From assembly GCF_002878395.1 (NCBI RefSeq), contig NC_061119.1:14205836-14269835 (forward strand): a stretch of DNA of 64,000 bases. Direction: 5' to 3'. The translations under genes were made by a program, and so were the position numbers. The stretch comes from Capsicum annuum (lineage: Eukaryota > Streptophyta > Magnoliopsida > Solanales > Solanaceae). Shown here piece after piece: positions 11,273-23,638 of this stretch (positions within the stretch are counted from its first letter, which is position 1; each line of letters starts with the position of its first letter). Under the pieces are notes generated by a model. That model saw only the letters and a list, made by a program, of their open reading frames with translations, made no database searches and was not told the DNA's origin.

Positions 11273-14206
11273 TGTAATACCTCATACTTTTCCTAGCTTG
11301 AAAAGTTTCCTAAGAATGTTATAAGCTTTCTTTGAAAGATGAATACACTTTTGTACACGTGGTTATTTTTAAGATTTTTACTTTTCTTCATATGGGAAAT
11401 TCAATAATCTTTCCATTGATACTAAATTTTCCCAAATTCGACACCCGGGTGAAGAGTTAGAGCCTTTTTAGTGAAACAGTGTATCACTTGAGCCTTCAGC
11501 GCGTCACGGAGATAGCTCAAATGACAATTGTCGATTTCCAGTGTTGTTCCGCAATAGTGTCACGTCTTGCCGAAATTCCAGGTCACATACAAGGTGGCAA
11601 CGCGATAGCTCCGCATCGCACCACCGTGCAATTTCCCATTTGTGACTTTCCAGTGACTTGGCGCGATAGTGGCGCGTCGCGCCAAGGATGAAAATTGAGA
11701 AATTTTCTCAAAAATTAAATACGTGTCATGGGGTTAAAAAGGTCAATTTTCCACCCTATATAAGCCTTATAACATGAGATTTATCCATAATTTAGCAACT
11801 TATACTCAATTATTCTCAAAAACTCTCAAGAAACAAGCACTAGGGTTTTCATAGAAGGTTCAATTCCAAGGGAATTCACCGTCAAATTTCAAGAATCTCT
11901 CCGTCAATTTTCATAGAATCACAAGCTAAGGTATGCGTAGTGTTCATTCATGGACTTCTTTCATCCATAAAGCCCAAGAATCTCTTTTCTAAGTTTAAGT
12001 TTATGGATTTCTTTATGAATTTCATGTTGAGTTTGTTTTGTTTATGTTAAGAATGTTCAATTGAATTCAAATCCATGTTGGGAGATCAATTTTATATGGA
12101 ATTGATTTGTATAAATGTATATTCATGTGAACCTATGAATAAACCCTAGGATGATGAAATTAGATATGAATCATGATGTTTGATTGTTGTATAATGTTGT
12201 TTTCATGTGCTATGCCTATCATGTGTATGATTAAATGCCTAGATGAAGGAACAATGCCCAACTAGTATGATATCATGAAATCCCCATGTATGTACAAGTT
12301 TATGCATATCACATATTTGATGAACTGCTTCAATATATAAATTATGAATTGTGTTGTTGGTCATGTGTTTAAGTAAGCCATGCCATGTCAGTTTCTTCTT
12401 CTCGAGTCCTGGGGGTACTTTTACCCGAACATTTAGCTATGTGCCTAGAGCCATGTCATGTTTTCACGATCTCCTCAGTCAAGCTATGATCCATAGAACT
12501 CAGTCAGTCATGTGACTCAGGAAATCTCAGAAATCTCAGTAATCTCAGTATTTTAGTAATCTCAGTGATCTCAATAATCAGTAATCTCAGTAACCTCAGT
12601 ATTCCCAGTCAATCTCAGTAACTTTAGTAGTCTCAGTCAGTCCTTAGAGCTCAGTTTATTCCGTCAGTCAATGAAACTCAGTAAACTCAGTTTAGCTCCG
12701 CTAAACAATACCACTAGTATCAGTTCAGTTCAGTTAATCAGTTCAGCTCAATTAATCAGTTCAGTATTTTTCAGATGGGAGTAGGATTCAGCACTGAGCG
12801 AGCCTAGGGATGGGGACTCACCTGCTAAATAGGATTAAGATCCCTAGAAGCAATCCCTAAGTTCCAAAACTATGTAGCCAATGTAGGTACAAGATGTCAC
12901 CCATTAGATATGACTGACATACTCAGGGATCACCTGTTAGCGCATTTAAATGCATAGGACTAATCCCAGAGGTCACCCACTAGATTAGGACTGACTCCAC
13001 AACAGTTGTCTTTACCAGTGGCACGGTAATGACACCCTTCCAGCTGGGGTTACTGTTTGGACCCTAGTTAGCTTAGTATGGGGCATGTCGGTTAGATGAA
13101 TATATCCCACAATTTCAGTTACAGAATTAGGTCTGTCAAATACAGTCAATTCAGCTTAGTAGTATAGATTTAGGACTATTAGATATAGTCACTCCTTATC
13201 ATTATAAATAGGCCTCGGGATCACCCACCAGACATAACTCATCTTAAATATGGTCAATCAGTATCAATATCATCAGATGTAGAGATCACCCGCTAGATAG
13301 GACTGATTTTAGATTCAGTTAGTCAGATACAGTATGAAACTCAGCTAGTTCCATCAAATTCAGGACTGTCAGATATAGTCACTTATGTTATTAGTTATAT
13401 CAGTTCTCAAAACTTATGTTATCAGTATTCAGCTTTAGGACTGTCAGATACAGTTAACCAGACCAGTTCTTCATAATCAAAACTATCAGAAATAGTTATT
13501 CATGTATCAGTCCCTCAGTATTCAGTAATACAATATCAGTCTTTTTTACTTATCAGTGACTCAAGGGTCAATATTAGTAGACTCAGTATTCAATTCTATC
13601 ACGATCTCAGTTACAATTATGTAGTCATGCATATATTCTCATGTTTATGTTAGTTAGTCAGTTAGTATTGTTCATGCATATGAACCATTTGTATTCAGCC
13701 TACCTCACTTGCATACCAGTATATTCAAACTACTGACACATTTATGCTATGGTGTCTTATACCATAGGATTAGAAGTACGAGCTCCATAGGATTAGAAGT
13801 ACGAGCTCCAGAAAACCAATAGCATCCTAGTTCAGTGATCAGAGTTAGTAGTGAGTCCTCATCCTTCAAGGATATGATAATCACATTACTATTTCAATTT
13901 TTAGTTTATTTCAATAGTTGGAGTTAGTTGGAAACATGTCCTATCAACTCTTTATTCAGACAGTTTAGAGGCTTTCAGACTACAGTATGTTCAGACATTT
14001 CTCTTAGTTTTGATTTTGTTATACCATATTTTCCAGTTATGTACTAGTATTGAACCTTATGGCCTTTCAGTTCATGTTTCTGCATTTATGATATTCTTAC
14101 TATTATTCAGTGCTCAATTTATAGATATCAGTCATGGGTTAGCTTGTGATTCTTTGGGGTCATGGGCACCGTGTAGCATTTCGGGTACCAGATTTAGGGT
14201 GTTACA
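11273..14206 (+). mobile_element. Solo gypsy LTR with perfect 5-bp TSD
   Basis: Begins TGTAATACCTCATAC and ends GGGTGTTACA. It is flanked by TAAGT on both sides (11268-11272 and 14207-14211), and the uninterrupted equivalent (GCTAAGTGTAGATGA) is present near 19919-19933. No internal region is present, so it is a product of LTR-LTR recombination. It contains a TATA-like box (CTATATAAG at 11756), a donor-like AAG/GTATGC at 11930/11931, and CTCAGT-rich short repeats at about 12480-12770. Confidence 0.92.
11480..11690 (+). promoter_or_regulatory. CpG-rich segment of the LTR just upstream of its TATA-like box
   Basis: Repeated GCG-containing words (GCGATAGC, GGCGCGATAGTGGCGCGTCGCGCC) cluster 70-280 bases before CTATATAAG at 11756. 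Equivalent clusters occur in the other LTRs of this family. A role as enhancer or U3 element is inferred. The 70-codon frame here is not a gene. Confidence 0.4.
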
Positions 14207-14900
14207 TAAGTGTAGATGACTCACATAGTCTTGAATAACTAAAAACTGAAAATCATAAATCATGAGTAATAAAGCATACTGTATAAATCTTGTGAGTCAT
14301 GACACTTAGTGCTATAAGCTGTACTTGTATTCTATCTTTAAATCATGCGGTCTGAGTGTAGAAAGGACTCTCTTTTATATCTGTAAACTGAAAGCTAAAA
14401 TCTCATGACTAACATCTTATATGAAATAATATTTGAAATGAATTGTGAGCCTTACACTTAATTTTCTAAAAGGTTTCCTGTTAGGATTACTCTTTTCTGT
14501 AGGCTTTAGGGTTAAGCTTTAGTGAGTTTACTTTAAAAACTTTTTTAAAAGGAAGGTTCTTCTAACTGACATAAACCATGTGAGCTATTACAGAGTCCAA
14601 CGTCTAGTTCTCCTAAGGGTAATACCTCACATTGGAGAGAGGTGACCTACTCTTTCCAGAGAGTATAACTTGAGTTAAGTGATCGCAATCTGTATCTATC
14701 ATCCATATAAATTGGAAATAATCTGAATCTGTACCTATATTAGCTTGTAGTTCTGGGGAAGTAGGATGCACTAAACTTAAACTTCCCGCTCGGTGCTTAA
14801 TAATACTTTCTTTAAATCTGTATGCTCATTCTGTAGGAAATCCACTTTAAAAACTAACATAAGGTTTATAGTGAAAACCAATTATGCATCTATCTATTTT

Positions 14901-17307
14901 TGTAATGCCCCGCGTCTACAACCTGGACGTCCATGATGCTTACAATCCTGAAGGACCACAAGCTAACCTATGACTAGTACCTGTTGTGGGCACTGAATAA
15001 TAATAATACTGAAAATATATGCAAAAGTTGGGCTAAAATCTCCATAAGGTTCATAAATTGAAAATGAATACTAAATACTAATAATAATGAAAAACTAAAC
15101 ATCTTTCTAAATAGTCTATTCTGAAAGCCTTTAACTGTTTGAATAGGGAGTTGATGGGATAAGTCCCCAACTAACTCCAACTACTGAACATAGTGACTAC
15201 TGAAATGCTGAAATAATAACTTTGTCCTCAAAATATGACGACTCACTACTATAACTATTGCTGATAACCTGAGTTGCCAAGTATGGTTAAGTGCCCGTGC
15301 GTATGAACCTACGATATAAGACATCATAGCGCAAAAGAAAAAGTATGCATCAGTACTTTGAATGTATTGGTATGCGAAGTGAGGTAGGCTAATATATATG
15401 GTTCATATGCATGAGATAATAACTGAATGAATTAATATCATGAAATAACTGCATGAGAGTACATAAATAACTGAAACTGCAGTAAATGTTAATTATGCAA
15501 TACTGTGCATATGCGTATATATATACTGTATCTAAGATCATACTGAAACTAAATACTGAGTTTTGATAACTGAATAAATGATATCTGAGATTACTAATAA
15601 CTGTATTATTGATAACTGGGTGACTGTTTCTGACAGTTCTAATTCTGTAGAACTGAACTGAGCTCTATACTGAGTCTAAAACTGAAATTGTAACTGTGAG
15701 AGTGTTCATCTAACTAACATACCCTTATTATAAAATGAGTTGGGGTCCAACCTGTGACCCTAATTAGAAGGGTCTTAGCACCGTGCCATGGTACTAACAA
15801 TGGCTATGTGGATCTACTAAAGAATCACCCTCATCTGGCAGGTGAGATATGTGTTACCCTCACTGGTAGGTGAACACTTTATCAACCCTCAATTGAAAGG
15901 TTGATATATTTAACCTACGCTGGCTACGTAGTTCTGGAACTAAGGGACTGCTACTATAAGTCACACCCTCAACTGGCAGGTGAGCCCTCATCCCTAGGTT
16001 TGCTTGGTGCTGAATCCTACTCCCAACTGAATAAACACTGAACTGATTACTAAACTGTACTAGGCTTGGCTGAACTATTACTGATCGTGTTGATAGATTA
16101 AACTGGACTGAGTTCACTGAGTTCTGTAACTGACTGAGTACTACTGTTCGCGATGTTACTGAGACTATTCTATAGCTTCTGTAATTCTATGTAAATATCT
16201 AGATTTTTGGGTATTGAATACTCCCAGGACTTGACAACATCAATAGCAAAACATGGCAAAATCTTGAAAGCATTTCATTAACTACTTATTCACCATGCAC
16301 TCATTTAGACATTTGGTCAAATACTTGAGAGACATGAACTTGAACATGAATGGGACCACATGATAACATGTCATGAATTCATTACTCAATTTACATAGGC
16401 ATTCTATTAAACACTTGGGGAGCATAATTAATGCACACGGAATTCATCAAAATATAAACATCATGGCTATAACATTCAACTTGCAATTCAAGGATTTAAC
16501 ATGAGAATCACATTATTCTACATACATGCTAATTAATTCACTTGAAACTTGTAATGAAACTTGATTTGAAAACAAAACATCAATAAATACATGAGCACAA
16601 TCCTATTAAAAACATATAAATCATGAAATCAATAAACTTGCAGTTTAAAAATGGTTCTTGAATTCCAAGGGTGGAAGGAAACCTAAGGATGAACACCTAA
16701 CATACATTGGTAATCAAATTTGTGAAAATCACTGGTGTGTTATTGAAGCTTGAACTTGAAATTGAATGACCTAGGGTTTTGTTATTGAGAGAATTTAAGA
16801 GAAAGTGAGTGATTTTTCCCTTAGGATAGCTAAATTTCATGTTTTAGGGCTGAATAAAAGTGGAAAAATTAACTTACCCCTCTTGATACAGACTTAATTA
16901 CAGAAAAACATGCCTAGCGATACGCAGACCGATACCTCACGTCGATGGGGTCAACACGATGCATTGGTTCACTGGAAATTGCACACTTGAGCTGATGATG
17001 ATACTGTCAATTCAATGGACGACGCGATGCGAGATCACGTCGATCCACTATTTTGGACATCCAATTAGGCTTCTAACGACGTTCGAAAAATCCAAAACTC
17101 ATCCGAGGTGACCTATTGATATCCCGAATCATGAATCGACTTAAAAATTGATATTTTAAGGTCGCAAGGATAGAAAATAAAGCCATTGAAATTTTGAGGC
17201 AAAAAATGAGACTAAGTGTCAATACTTAGCTGAAATTTTCTAAGTTTGGGACCTCTTTTGGCATGCTATATATGACTAAAATGACTGAAATTTTGCGGGG
17301 TCTGACA
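14901..17307 (-). mobile_element. Solo gypsy LTR, minus orientation
   Basis: Begins TGTAATGCCCCGCGTC and ends GGGGTCTGACA. Family landmarks appear in reverse order relative to plus-strand copies (GTGAGGTAGGCT at about 15381, then GTCCAACCTGTGACCC, then TAGGTTTGCTTGGTGC, then CTCCCAGGACTTG). The interrupted host sequence resumes at AAACTGTAATC. The duplication is not clean: ATTTT on the left against GCTT or AGCTT on the right, with GTTTT in the intact copy near 20612. Confidence 0.78.
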
Positions 17308-17380
17308 GCTTAAACTGTAATCAAACTAATCTATAGTCAAAACTGAAATCAATACTGTAAAGTGGAATCCATATCTTAGC

Positions 17381-19131
17381 TGGGTTGAGTATCAGGAAGA
17401 AGGTCAATACCAAATTCTATTTCTCCATCGGGAGGTACCCCCGGTAAATCTTCAGGAAAAATATCCAGAAAATCATTGACTACACGGACTGACTGAACTG
17501 TTGGAGCCTCAGAGTTAATGTCTTTGACTCGAACTAGATGATAAATGCACCCTTTAGAGATTACTTTCTGTCCTTGATATAAGATATGAAATGACTCATG
17601 AGAGATATGGTATTACCTTCCCATTCAAAGACTGGCTCATCTGGAAACTAAAACTTTACCACTCAGGTGCGACAATATATAGATACATAATAGGAATAAA
17701 GCCAATCTATGCCTAGAATGAGTTCAAAGTTTACCATCTCTAACTCTATTAAGTCTACTAACATTATCTTATAAAGGACAATGATAGGACACTTTCCGTA
17801 GATCTGTTTGGAAATAACTAACTCACTCACTAAGGTAGAAACTAAGAAGGGCTTAGAAAGTTTTTTAAAACCTACTCCAAAATTCACCACAACCCACGGA
17901 GTCACATAAGAGATATTTGACCCTGGTTCTAATAGCATATAAATATCAAGATGAAATACACGAAGCATACCCATAACAACATCTGCTAAACTCTCCTGTT
18001 CCTGGAGGGATGACAAAGCATAGAACCAATTCTAGCACTGAACACAATCGGTACTGGATGATGTGCCTTGAGGGGGGGCTGGGTGACCTAGAGAAATTGG
18101 TGCGCTAATAGCCTGAGTCTGGGGATGAACATCCCTATTTCCTTGCTTAGCATACGAGCACTTTTTGATTTCGTGACCCAACTTACCACATACAAAAAAA
18201 CTTTCGGTCCAAACAAATACTCACAAGGATGATTCTTACCACACTTAGCATACTGTTCCCACTTGGTTCTAGGTAAGGGAGCAATGGCTGAAGATGGCGC
18301 CAGAAAGGATGGGCAACCCTGAAACTATGAACGATTTCCCTCAGTGAATCTTTATTGGCCATACTTAAACTACCCAGTTCTAGCCTTCTTATTTTCTCTA
18401 CCTCTCCCCTTCAGTTTTTCTACCTCAATCTGTTGAGAATGAGTTATCAATCTAGCAAGGTCCATGTCCCCAATAAGCATGGCAGTCCTACACTCCTTGA
18501 CCACCAACCCAGATACCCTGGTAATAAACTTACTCATACTAGACCTTGGGTAAACTATCAAATTGGGAGCATACCTAGATAACTGATTGAACTTAAGGCA
18601 GTACTCTTTCACAGTCATTAAGCCCTACCTCAGGTTCATAAACTCCTTAATATTTTCTTCTCACAACTCACACAGAAAAAACCTATCTAGAAATGCATCG
18701 TGAAACACCGGCCAACTCATAGGAATCGTATTTTCACCCTTACCTTTCTTCCACATAACCACCCAATCATAAGCAATATCCTTTAGCCGGTAGGATACTA
18801 ATTATATGCTCTCCTCTTCATTTACATGCATAAATTGGGTGATCTTTTTCACCTCATCAAGATATAGTTGTGGGTCCTCACCTACCTTCGACCCAAAGAA
18901 TTTAGGCGGATTCATCCTTATAAAGTCACGAAGTCTAGCTACACCCAAATCACCATCTTACTAATGTGGGATTGCAACCTGATGGTTTTCCTAAACATTA
19001 GCAGTCATATCTTGGGCCAATGCCTGAAAGGTAGCCTAGAATTCAATATGAGACACATTCTCATTCAGAGGATCAATAGGCTGGGGTGGATTGTTATCAT
19101 TTCTGTAGGCATTAGCTCTGCGGGGAGGCAT
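17381..19131 (-). pseudogene. Gypsy gag-protease-RT start, degenerate
   Basis: Reading leftward, ATG at 19131 gives MPPRRANAYRNDNNPPQP, a typical gag start. 18618-18370 encodes the retrotransposon gag core (VKEYCLKFNQLSRYAPNLI, CRTAMLIGDMDLARLITHSQQIE). A zinc knuckle near 18140-18200 reads CGKLGHEIKKC (first cysteine lost). 18016-17663 is the aspartic protease, where the active-site Asp is replaced by Glu (LLEPGSNISYVTP), ending LILGIDWLYSY. At 17385-17490 the conserved lead-in to RT, FPEDLPGVPPDGEIEFGI, is readable. Sequence then passes straight into LTR. RT core, RNase H, integrase and polypurine tract are absent, so this copy could not act alone. Confidence 0.83.
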
Positions 19132-19320
19132 ATTCTGTCATGTAAGAGCATGAGTTAAAAGAAGATAGAGACGACTATAAGCATGATGGATCATGAAAGA
19201 AAGAAATGATTTCCTAAAATATCCCATAACCTCTTACTCATAAGTATGGCCCGTTTCACACCCATGATCAAGACCCTACGTGACGCGGCTTGTCATATTC
19301 CCTAGGACTCTTAAAACCTT

Positions 19321-19335
19321 AGGCTCTGATACCAA
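19321..19335 (-). other. Primer binding site (initiator tRNA-Met type)
   Basis: The minus strand reads TGGTATCAGAGCC directly inside the LTR that starts at 19339. This is the usual plant tRNA-iMet primer binding site, so the right LTR is the 5' LTR of a minus-strand element. Confidence 0.85.
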
Positions 19336-19338
19336 GTT

Positions 19339-21906
19339 TGTAACGCCCTAAAACTGAGTCTTGAGATATCACACGGTGCTCAAGATTACGAGTAGCCTCA
19401 AGCTAACCCTGTAAGCCTTCTACTAAATCTGAAACTCATAATAGAGAAATATAACCATTAATTAAACTTAAAATATTGAATTATGTCTGAGCTAAGCTGG
19501 AATTAATTGAACATAATGTCTGGAAATACTTGACTTAAAATTTTGGACAATCAACACTGGAAATTTGAATTATAACTAGCAGTCTGACAAGCCTCTACTA
19601 CTAAAAACTATTGAACCACTAGGACAAACCCTCAGCTAACTCAAACTGACTGAAAATACTAAATCAACTACTTTAATAAGCTGAAAAACTGAATAATTGG
19701 GTCTCTAAACTATGAGGACTCACCAACTATTGGGATGTAGATGGAGATGCTCAAAATCACTCACACTGCTGAAACTGAGCACCTGAACCTACGTTGTTAA
19801 ACAATGTAGCACATAGACATATATGTGGATCAATACTTCTAGAATCTACTGATCATGTGAGGGTGAATGCATAAGTAAAACAAAATCTCAATGCTTATAT
19901 AAAATTGTAAAAGAATGCATGCTAAGTGTAGATGACTTACATAGGCTTGAATAACTAAAAACTAAAAATCATAAATCATGAGTAATAAAACATACTATAT
20001 AAATCTTGTGGTCATGACACTTAGTTCTATAAGCTGTACTTGTATTCTAGCTTTAAATCATGTGGTCTAAGAGTAGAAAGGACTTACTTTTATGTCTGTA
20101 AACTGAAAGTTGAAATCTCATGGCTAACATATTATATGAAATAATATTTGAAATGAATTGTGAGCTATACACTTAGTTTTCTAAAAGCTTTTCTATTAGG
20201 ATTACTCTTTTCTGTAGGCATTAGGGTTAAGCTTTAGGGAGTTTACTTTTAAAACTTTTTTAGAAGGGAGGTTCTTCTAACCGATATAATTCATGTGAGC
20301 TATCATGAAGTCCAACGTCTAGTTCCCCTACGGGGAAAACCTCATGTTGGAGAGAGGTGTCATACTCTTGCCAGAGAGTATAACCTAAGCTAAGTGATCA
20401 CAATCTGTATCTGTCATTCATATAAATGAAAAATAATCTGAATTTGTACCTACGTTGGCTCGTAGTTTTGGGGAAATAGGATGCGCTAAACCCACACTTT
20501 CCGCTCGGTGCTAAATACTACTTCCTTTAAATCTGTATGCTCATTTTGTAGGAAATCCACTTTAAAAACTAACATAAGGGTTTTTAGTTAAAACCAATTA
20601 TGCATCTATCTGTTTTAAACTGTAATCAAACTAATCTGTAGTCAAAACTGAAATTAATATTGTAAAGTAGATTCCATATCTTAGTTGAGGATCAAAAGAT
20701 CAAATCTTGATTCAAAAGCTGATTGTAAACAAATCATAGGATGCTTAAAAGCATAATCATTTTTGGAATATCAATAATCAAAATAGGGCTTAATAACCCA
20801 TGCTTCAAATTATCACAAATCATGCTTAATAGTCAAAATCATGAAGTTCTTGCACAATTCTAGTCAAAATAATGGAATTAAACTTTCAATATATCTAAAA
20901 CTATTTTGCACGCCTAAATATGCAAAATAGGCATGAGATTCATCATCTAAAATGCTTGTAAAATCATAATCTTCAAATAATGATAATTGGGTATGAAGCC
21001 TAAATTGAAATTCATGTAAATTCATATGAAACCATCTTTAAAACAAGTTTTGGGCACAAGGATGGAAGAATTATCCTTGTTCTTAACCCCACATACCTTA
21101 ATTGCTGAAATAGATGAAGAAATTTGACTTTAAATTCCTATTGATGCTCTTGAAGATTGTTTCTTAAAGTTCTTGAATTGAGAACCTTGAATTTTGTATT
21201 ATCTTGGGAAAAGAATGGTGAAATTTTGGGTTATCTTGAAGTTGAATGTTGAAGCCTAGAATTTATTGGAGAGCAATTTGATGAATAATGGGTATAAGAT
21301 TCTTAGAATAGGTTTAATCTTTTGTTTTTCATGATTTCGGGGCTTGGAAAAAGACAAAGTTGCCCTTTGGAAGTTAAAATTCAGAACTGGAGTGTCGTTT
21401 AAGGCCTTACCGCGATGCGGTGAGTGGTTCATCGTAATACCTACCGTGAAGCAGTGGAATCATAGTGACTCACTGATTTTTGAAAAATGTTGATTTGGGC
21501 ATCACCGCGACGCGGTGAGCCCCTCATCGCAAAATCCACCACGATGTCGTGCAATTGTGGTGGCTCTCTAGAAACTGACCATTGTTGATTTGACCTCCAT
21601 CGCGATGCGGTGGCCTCCTCACCGCTATACTCACTGCTACGCGGCCTAATCGCAGTGAGCTGCTTCCTTGCCAATCCAAATGGGATCCAAAACTAGTCAA
21701 AAAATGCGTAACTTACTCAAGACTTGCTACTTACACCCCTAAATGTAATTTAACTCAAAGCTCGGAAGGTCAACTTAAAAATCCTTGATGTTTAGAGGAA
21801 GTCAAAAATGACTAAATCCCTCACTCTTAGTCTTATTTTCAGGTTCTAAGTGCTATAGGCACATTACTAAGGGCTGAGCTAAACTAAGAACATACGGGGT
21901 GTTACA
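19339..21906 (-). repeat. 5' LTR of the minus-strand gypsy element
   Basis: 2568 bp, TGTAACGCCCT...GGGTGTTACA. It carries clustered CG-rich palindromes (CACCGCGACGCGGTG near 21504) and a splice-donor-like TTAAG/GTATGTG on the minus strand at 21096. It ends at the CACTA transposase frame. Confidence 0.87.
21400..21660. promoter_or_regulatory. Cluster of CG-rich palindromic words in the LTR
   Basis: ACCGCGATGCGGT (about 21409), CACCGCGACGCGGTG (about 21504), CATCGCGATGCGGTG (about 21599) and weaker relatives recur within 260 bases. They sit in the U3 side of the minus-strand LTR. A regulatory role is inferred only from position and repetition. Confidence 0.4.
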
Positions 21907-21911
21907 ACAAA

Positions 21912-22098
21912 TTTTTTTTTTTGGAATGCTTGTACCATCACATTTAACACAAGGACAATGAATCGCCCAAAAAAGTGACCAATCATCAACTGTCTTGGCA
22001 TATTTAACACATCGATTTACATGTTCAACAAATTCCACCCTAAGACCCATTCTATTATCATTATTTTGTTGATATATCCAGTTATAATCAGCTTCCAT
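21912..22098 (-). pseudogene. N-terminus of the CACTA TNP2-type transposase (transposase-associated domain)
   Basis: ATG at 22098 reads MEADYNWIYQQNNDNRMG, then FVEHVNRCVKYAKT and CPCVKCDGTSIPKKK, matching the transposase-associated domain (MDxSWIY ... FIxxA ... I.CPCxKC) that precedes TNP2. The frame stops at the gypsy LTR. If the 5-bp target duplication is collapsed, the frame continues in phase at 10679 into KDHLYRKEFHE, the expected H-L-Y-x-x-x-F segment. The gene was therefore split by that insertion. An AT-rich leader with a tandem array lies directly upstream. Confidence 0.85.
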
Positions 22099-22124
22099 CT
22101 ACACAATCAATCACATTCAAGTAA

Positions 22125-23633
22125 TTAGTTCAAGTCACAAATGTTCACATTTAAAGTACCTACACTTAAACATTTTCATGCCACTAATTCACTTCTCAAG
22201 TGATCATACTTTACTAAATTCAAAAAACAAGTTCACATTTCAAGTGCCTACACTTAAACATTTTCAAGTCACTAATTCACTTCACAAGTTACCAAACTAA
22301 ACTAAATTTAAAACAAAAGTTCACATTTCAAGTACCTACACTTAAACATTTTTAAGTCACTAATTCACTTCACAAGTTACCAAACTAAAATAAATTCAAA
22401 ATAAATGTTCACATTTCAAGTACCTACACTTAAACATTTTCAAGTCACTAATTCACTTCACAAGTTCCCTAAATTCAAAATGAAAAGTGCACATTTCAAG
22501 TACCTACACTTAAAACATTTTCAAGTCACTGATTAACTTCACAAGTGACCATGTACTTTACTAATTTCAAAACAAAAGTTCACATTTCAAGTACCTACAC
22601 TTAAACATTTTCAAGTCACTAATTCACTTCTCAAGTGATCACACTTTACTAAATTCAAAACACAAGTTCACATTTCAAGTACCTACACTAAAACATTTTC
22701 AAGTCATTAATTCACTTCTCAAGTGACCATGAACTTCACTAAATTCAAAATAAAAGTTCACATTTCAAGTGCCTACACTTAAACATTTTCAAGTCGCTAG
22801 TTCACTTCTCAAGTGACCAAACTAAACTAAATTCAAAACACAAGTTCACATTTCAAGTACCTGCACTTAGACATTTTCAAGTCATTAATTCACTTCTCAA
22901 GTGACCATATACTTTACTAAATTCAAAACAAAAGTTCATATTTCAAGTACCTACACTTAAACATTTTCAAGTCGCTAATTCACTTCTCAAGTGACCATGT
23001 ACTTTACTAAATTCAAAACAAAAGTTCATCTTTCAAGTACCTACACTTAAACATTTTCAAGTTGGTAATTTACTTCTCAAGTGACCATGTACTTTACTAA
23101 ATTCAAAACAAAAATTCACCTTTCAAGTACCTATACTTAAAAATTTCAAGTCATTGATTCACTTCACAAGTTACCAAACTAAACTAAATTCATAACAAAA
23201 GTTCACATTTCAAGTACCTACACTTAAACATTTTCAAGTCATTAATTCACTTCTTAAGTGTCCATGTACTTTACTAAATTCAAAACAAAAGTTCACCTTT
23301 TAAGTACCTACGCTTAAACATTTTCAAGTCACTAATTCACTTCTCAAGTGACCATGTACCCTACTAAATTCAAAACAAAAGTTCACCTTACAAGTACCTA
23401 CACTTAAAGATTTCAAGTCATTAATTCACTTCACAAGTTACCAAACTAAACTAAATTCAAAATACAAGTTCACATTTCAAGTACCCACGCTTAAACATTT
23501 TCAAGTCACTAATTCACTTGTCAAGTGACCATACTTTGTAAATTCAAAACATAAGTTCACATTTCAAGTACCTACACTTAAACATTTTCAAGTCACTAAT
23601 TCACTTCTCAAGTGACCACACTTTACTATATTT
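22125..23633. repeat. About 88-bp tandem repeat array, about 17 copies
   Basis: The GTTCACATTT block recurs at 22231, 22319, 22407, (22487), 22578, 22666, 22756, 22844 and onward, period mostly 88 (80-91). Each unit contains TCACTTCTCAAGTGA, a perfect 6-bp-arm palindrome, and TACCTACACTTAAACATTTT. The array begins just upstream of the transposase start and resumes at 27593 after a TRIM insertion. No coding potential. It is probably the transposase 5' region/promoter, but function is unknown. Confidence 0.93.
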
Positions 23634-23638
23634 AAAAC

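Larger units (their letters stand above)
10685..17380 (-). repeat. 3' LTR of the gypsy element, truncated and interrupted by two solo LTRs
   Basis: Native pieces are 10685-11272, 14212-14900 and about 17308-17380. They align in order with 19339-20683 of the other LTR (shared blocks such as AACCCTGTAAGCCTTCTACT, GTGTAGATGACT and AAACTGTAATCAAACTAATC). The part equivalent to 20684-21906 (U3 side) is absent and is replaced directly by pol sequence at about 17380. Confidence 0.82.
10685..21906 (-). mobile_element. Ty3/gypsy LTR retrotransposon inserted in the CACTA transposase, internally deleted
   Basis: Starts TGTAATGCCCC and ends GGGGTGTTACA. Flanks are ACAAC (10680-10684) and ACAAA (21907-21911), a 4/5 match to a 5-bp target-site duplication. 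The right LTR (19339-21906) is complete; the left LTR begins identically in structure but is truncated. PBS, gag, protease and the start of RT are present on the minus strand; the rest of pol is missing. Two other LTRs have inserted into the left LTR, so only about 3.3 kb of 10685-19338 is native. Confidence 0.85.

Noticed and set aside
11479..11691. 70-codon open frame in the solo LTR
   Set aside because: Lies in the CG-rich U3 part of an LTR; frame not kept in other copies.
15860..16117. 85-codon minus-strand frame
   Set aside because: Within a solo LTR built of CTGA/CTCAGT short repeats.
18868..19158. Plus-strand frame of 96 codons
   Set aside because: Antisense shadow of the minus-strand gag.
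22125..23633. CRISPR-like regular repeat array
   Set aside because: Units are contiguous about 88-bp tandem repeats without unique spacers, in plant DNA inside a CACTA element.
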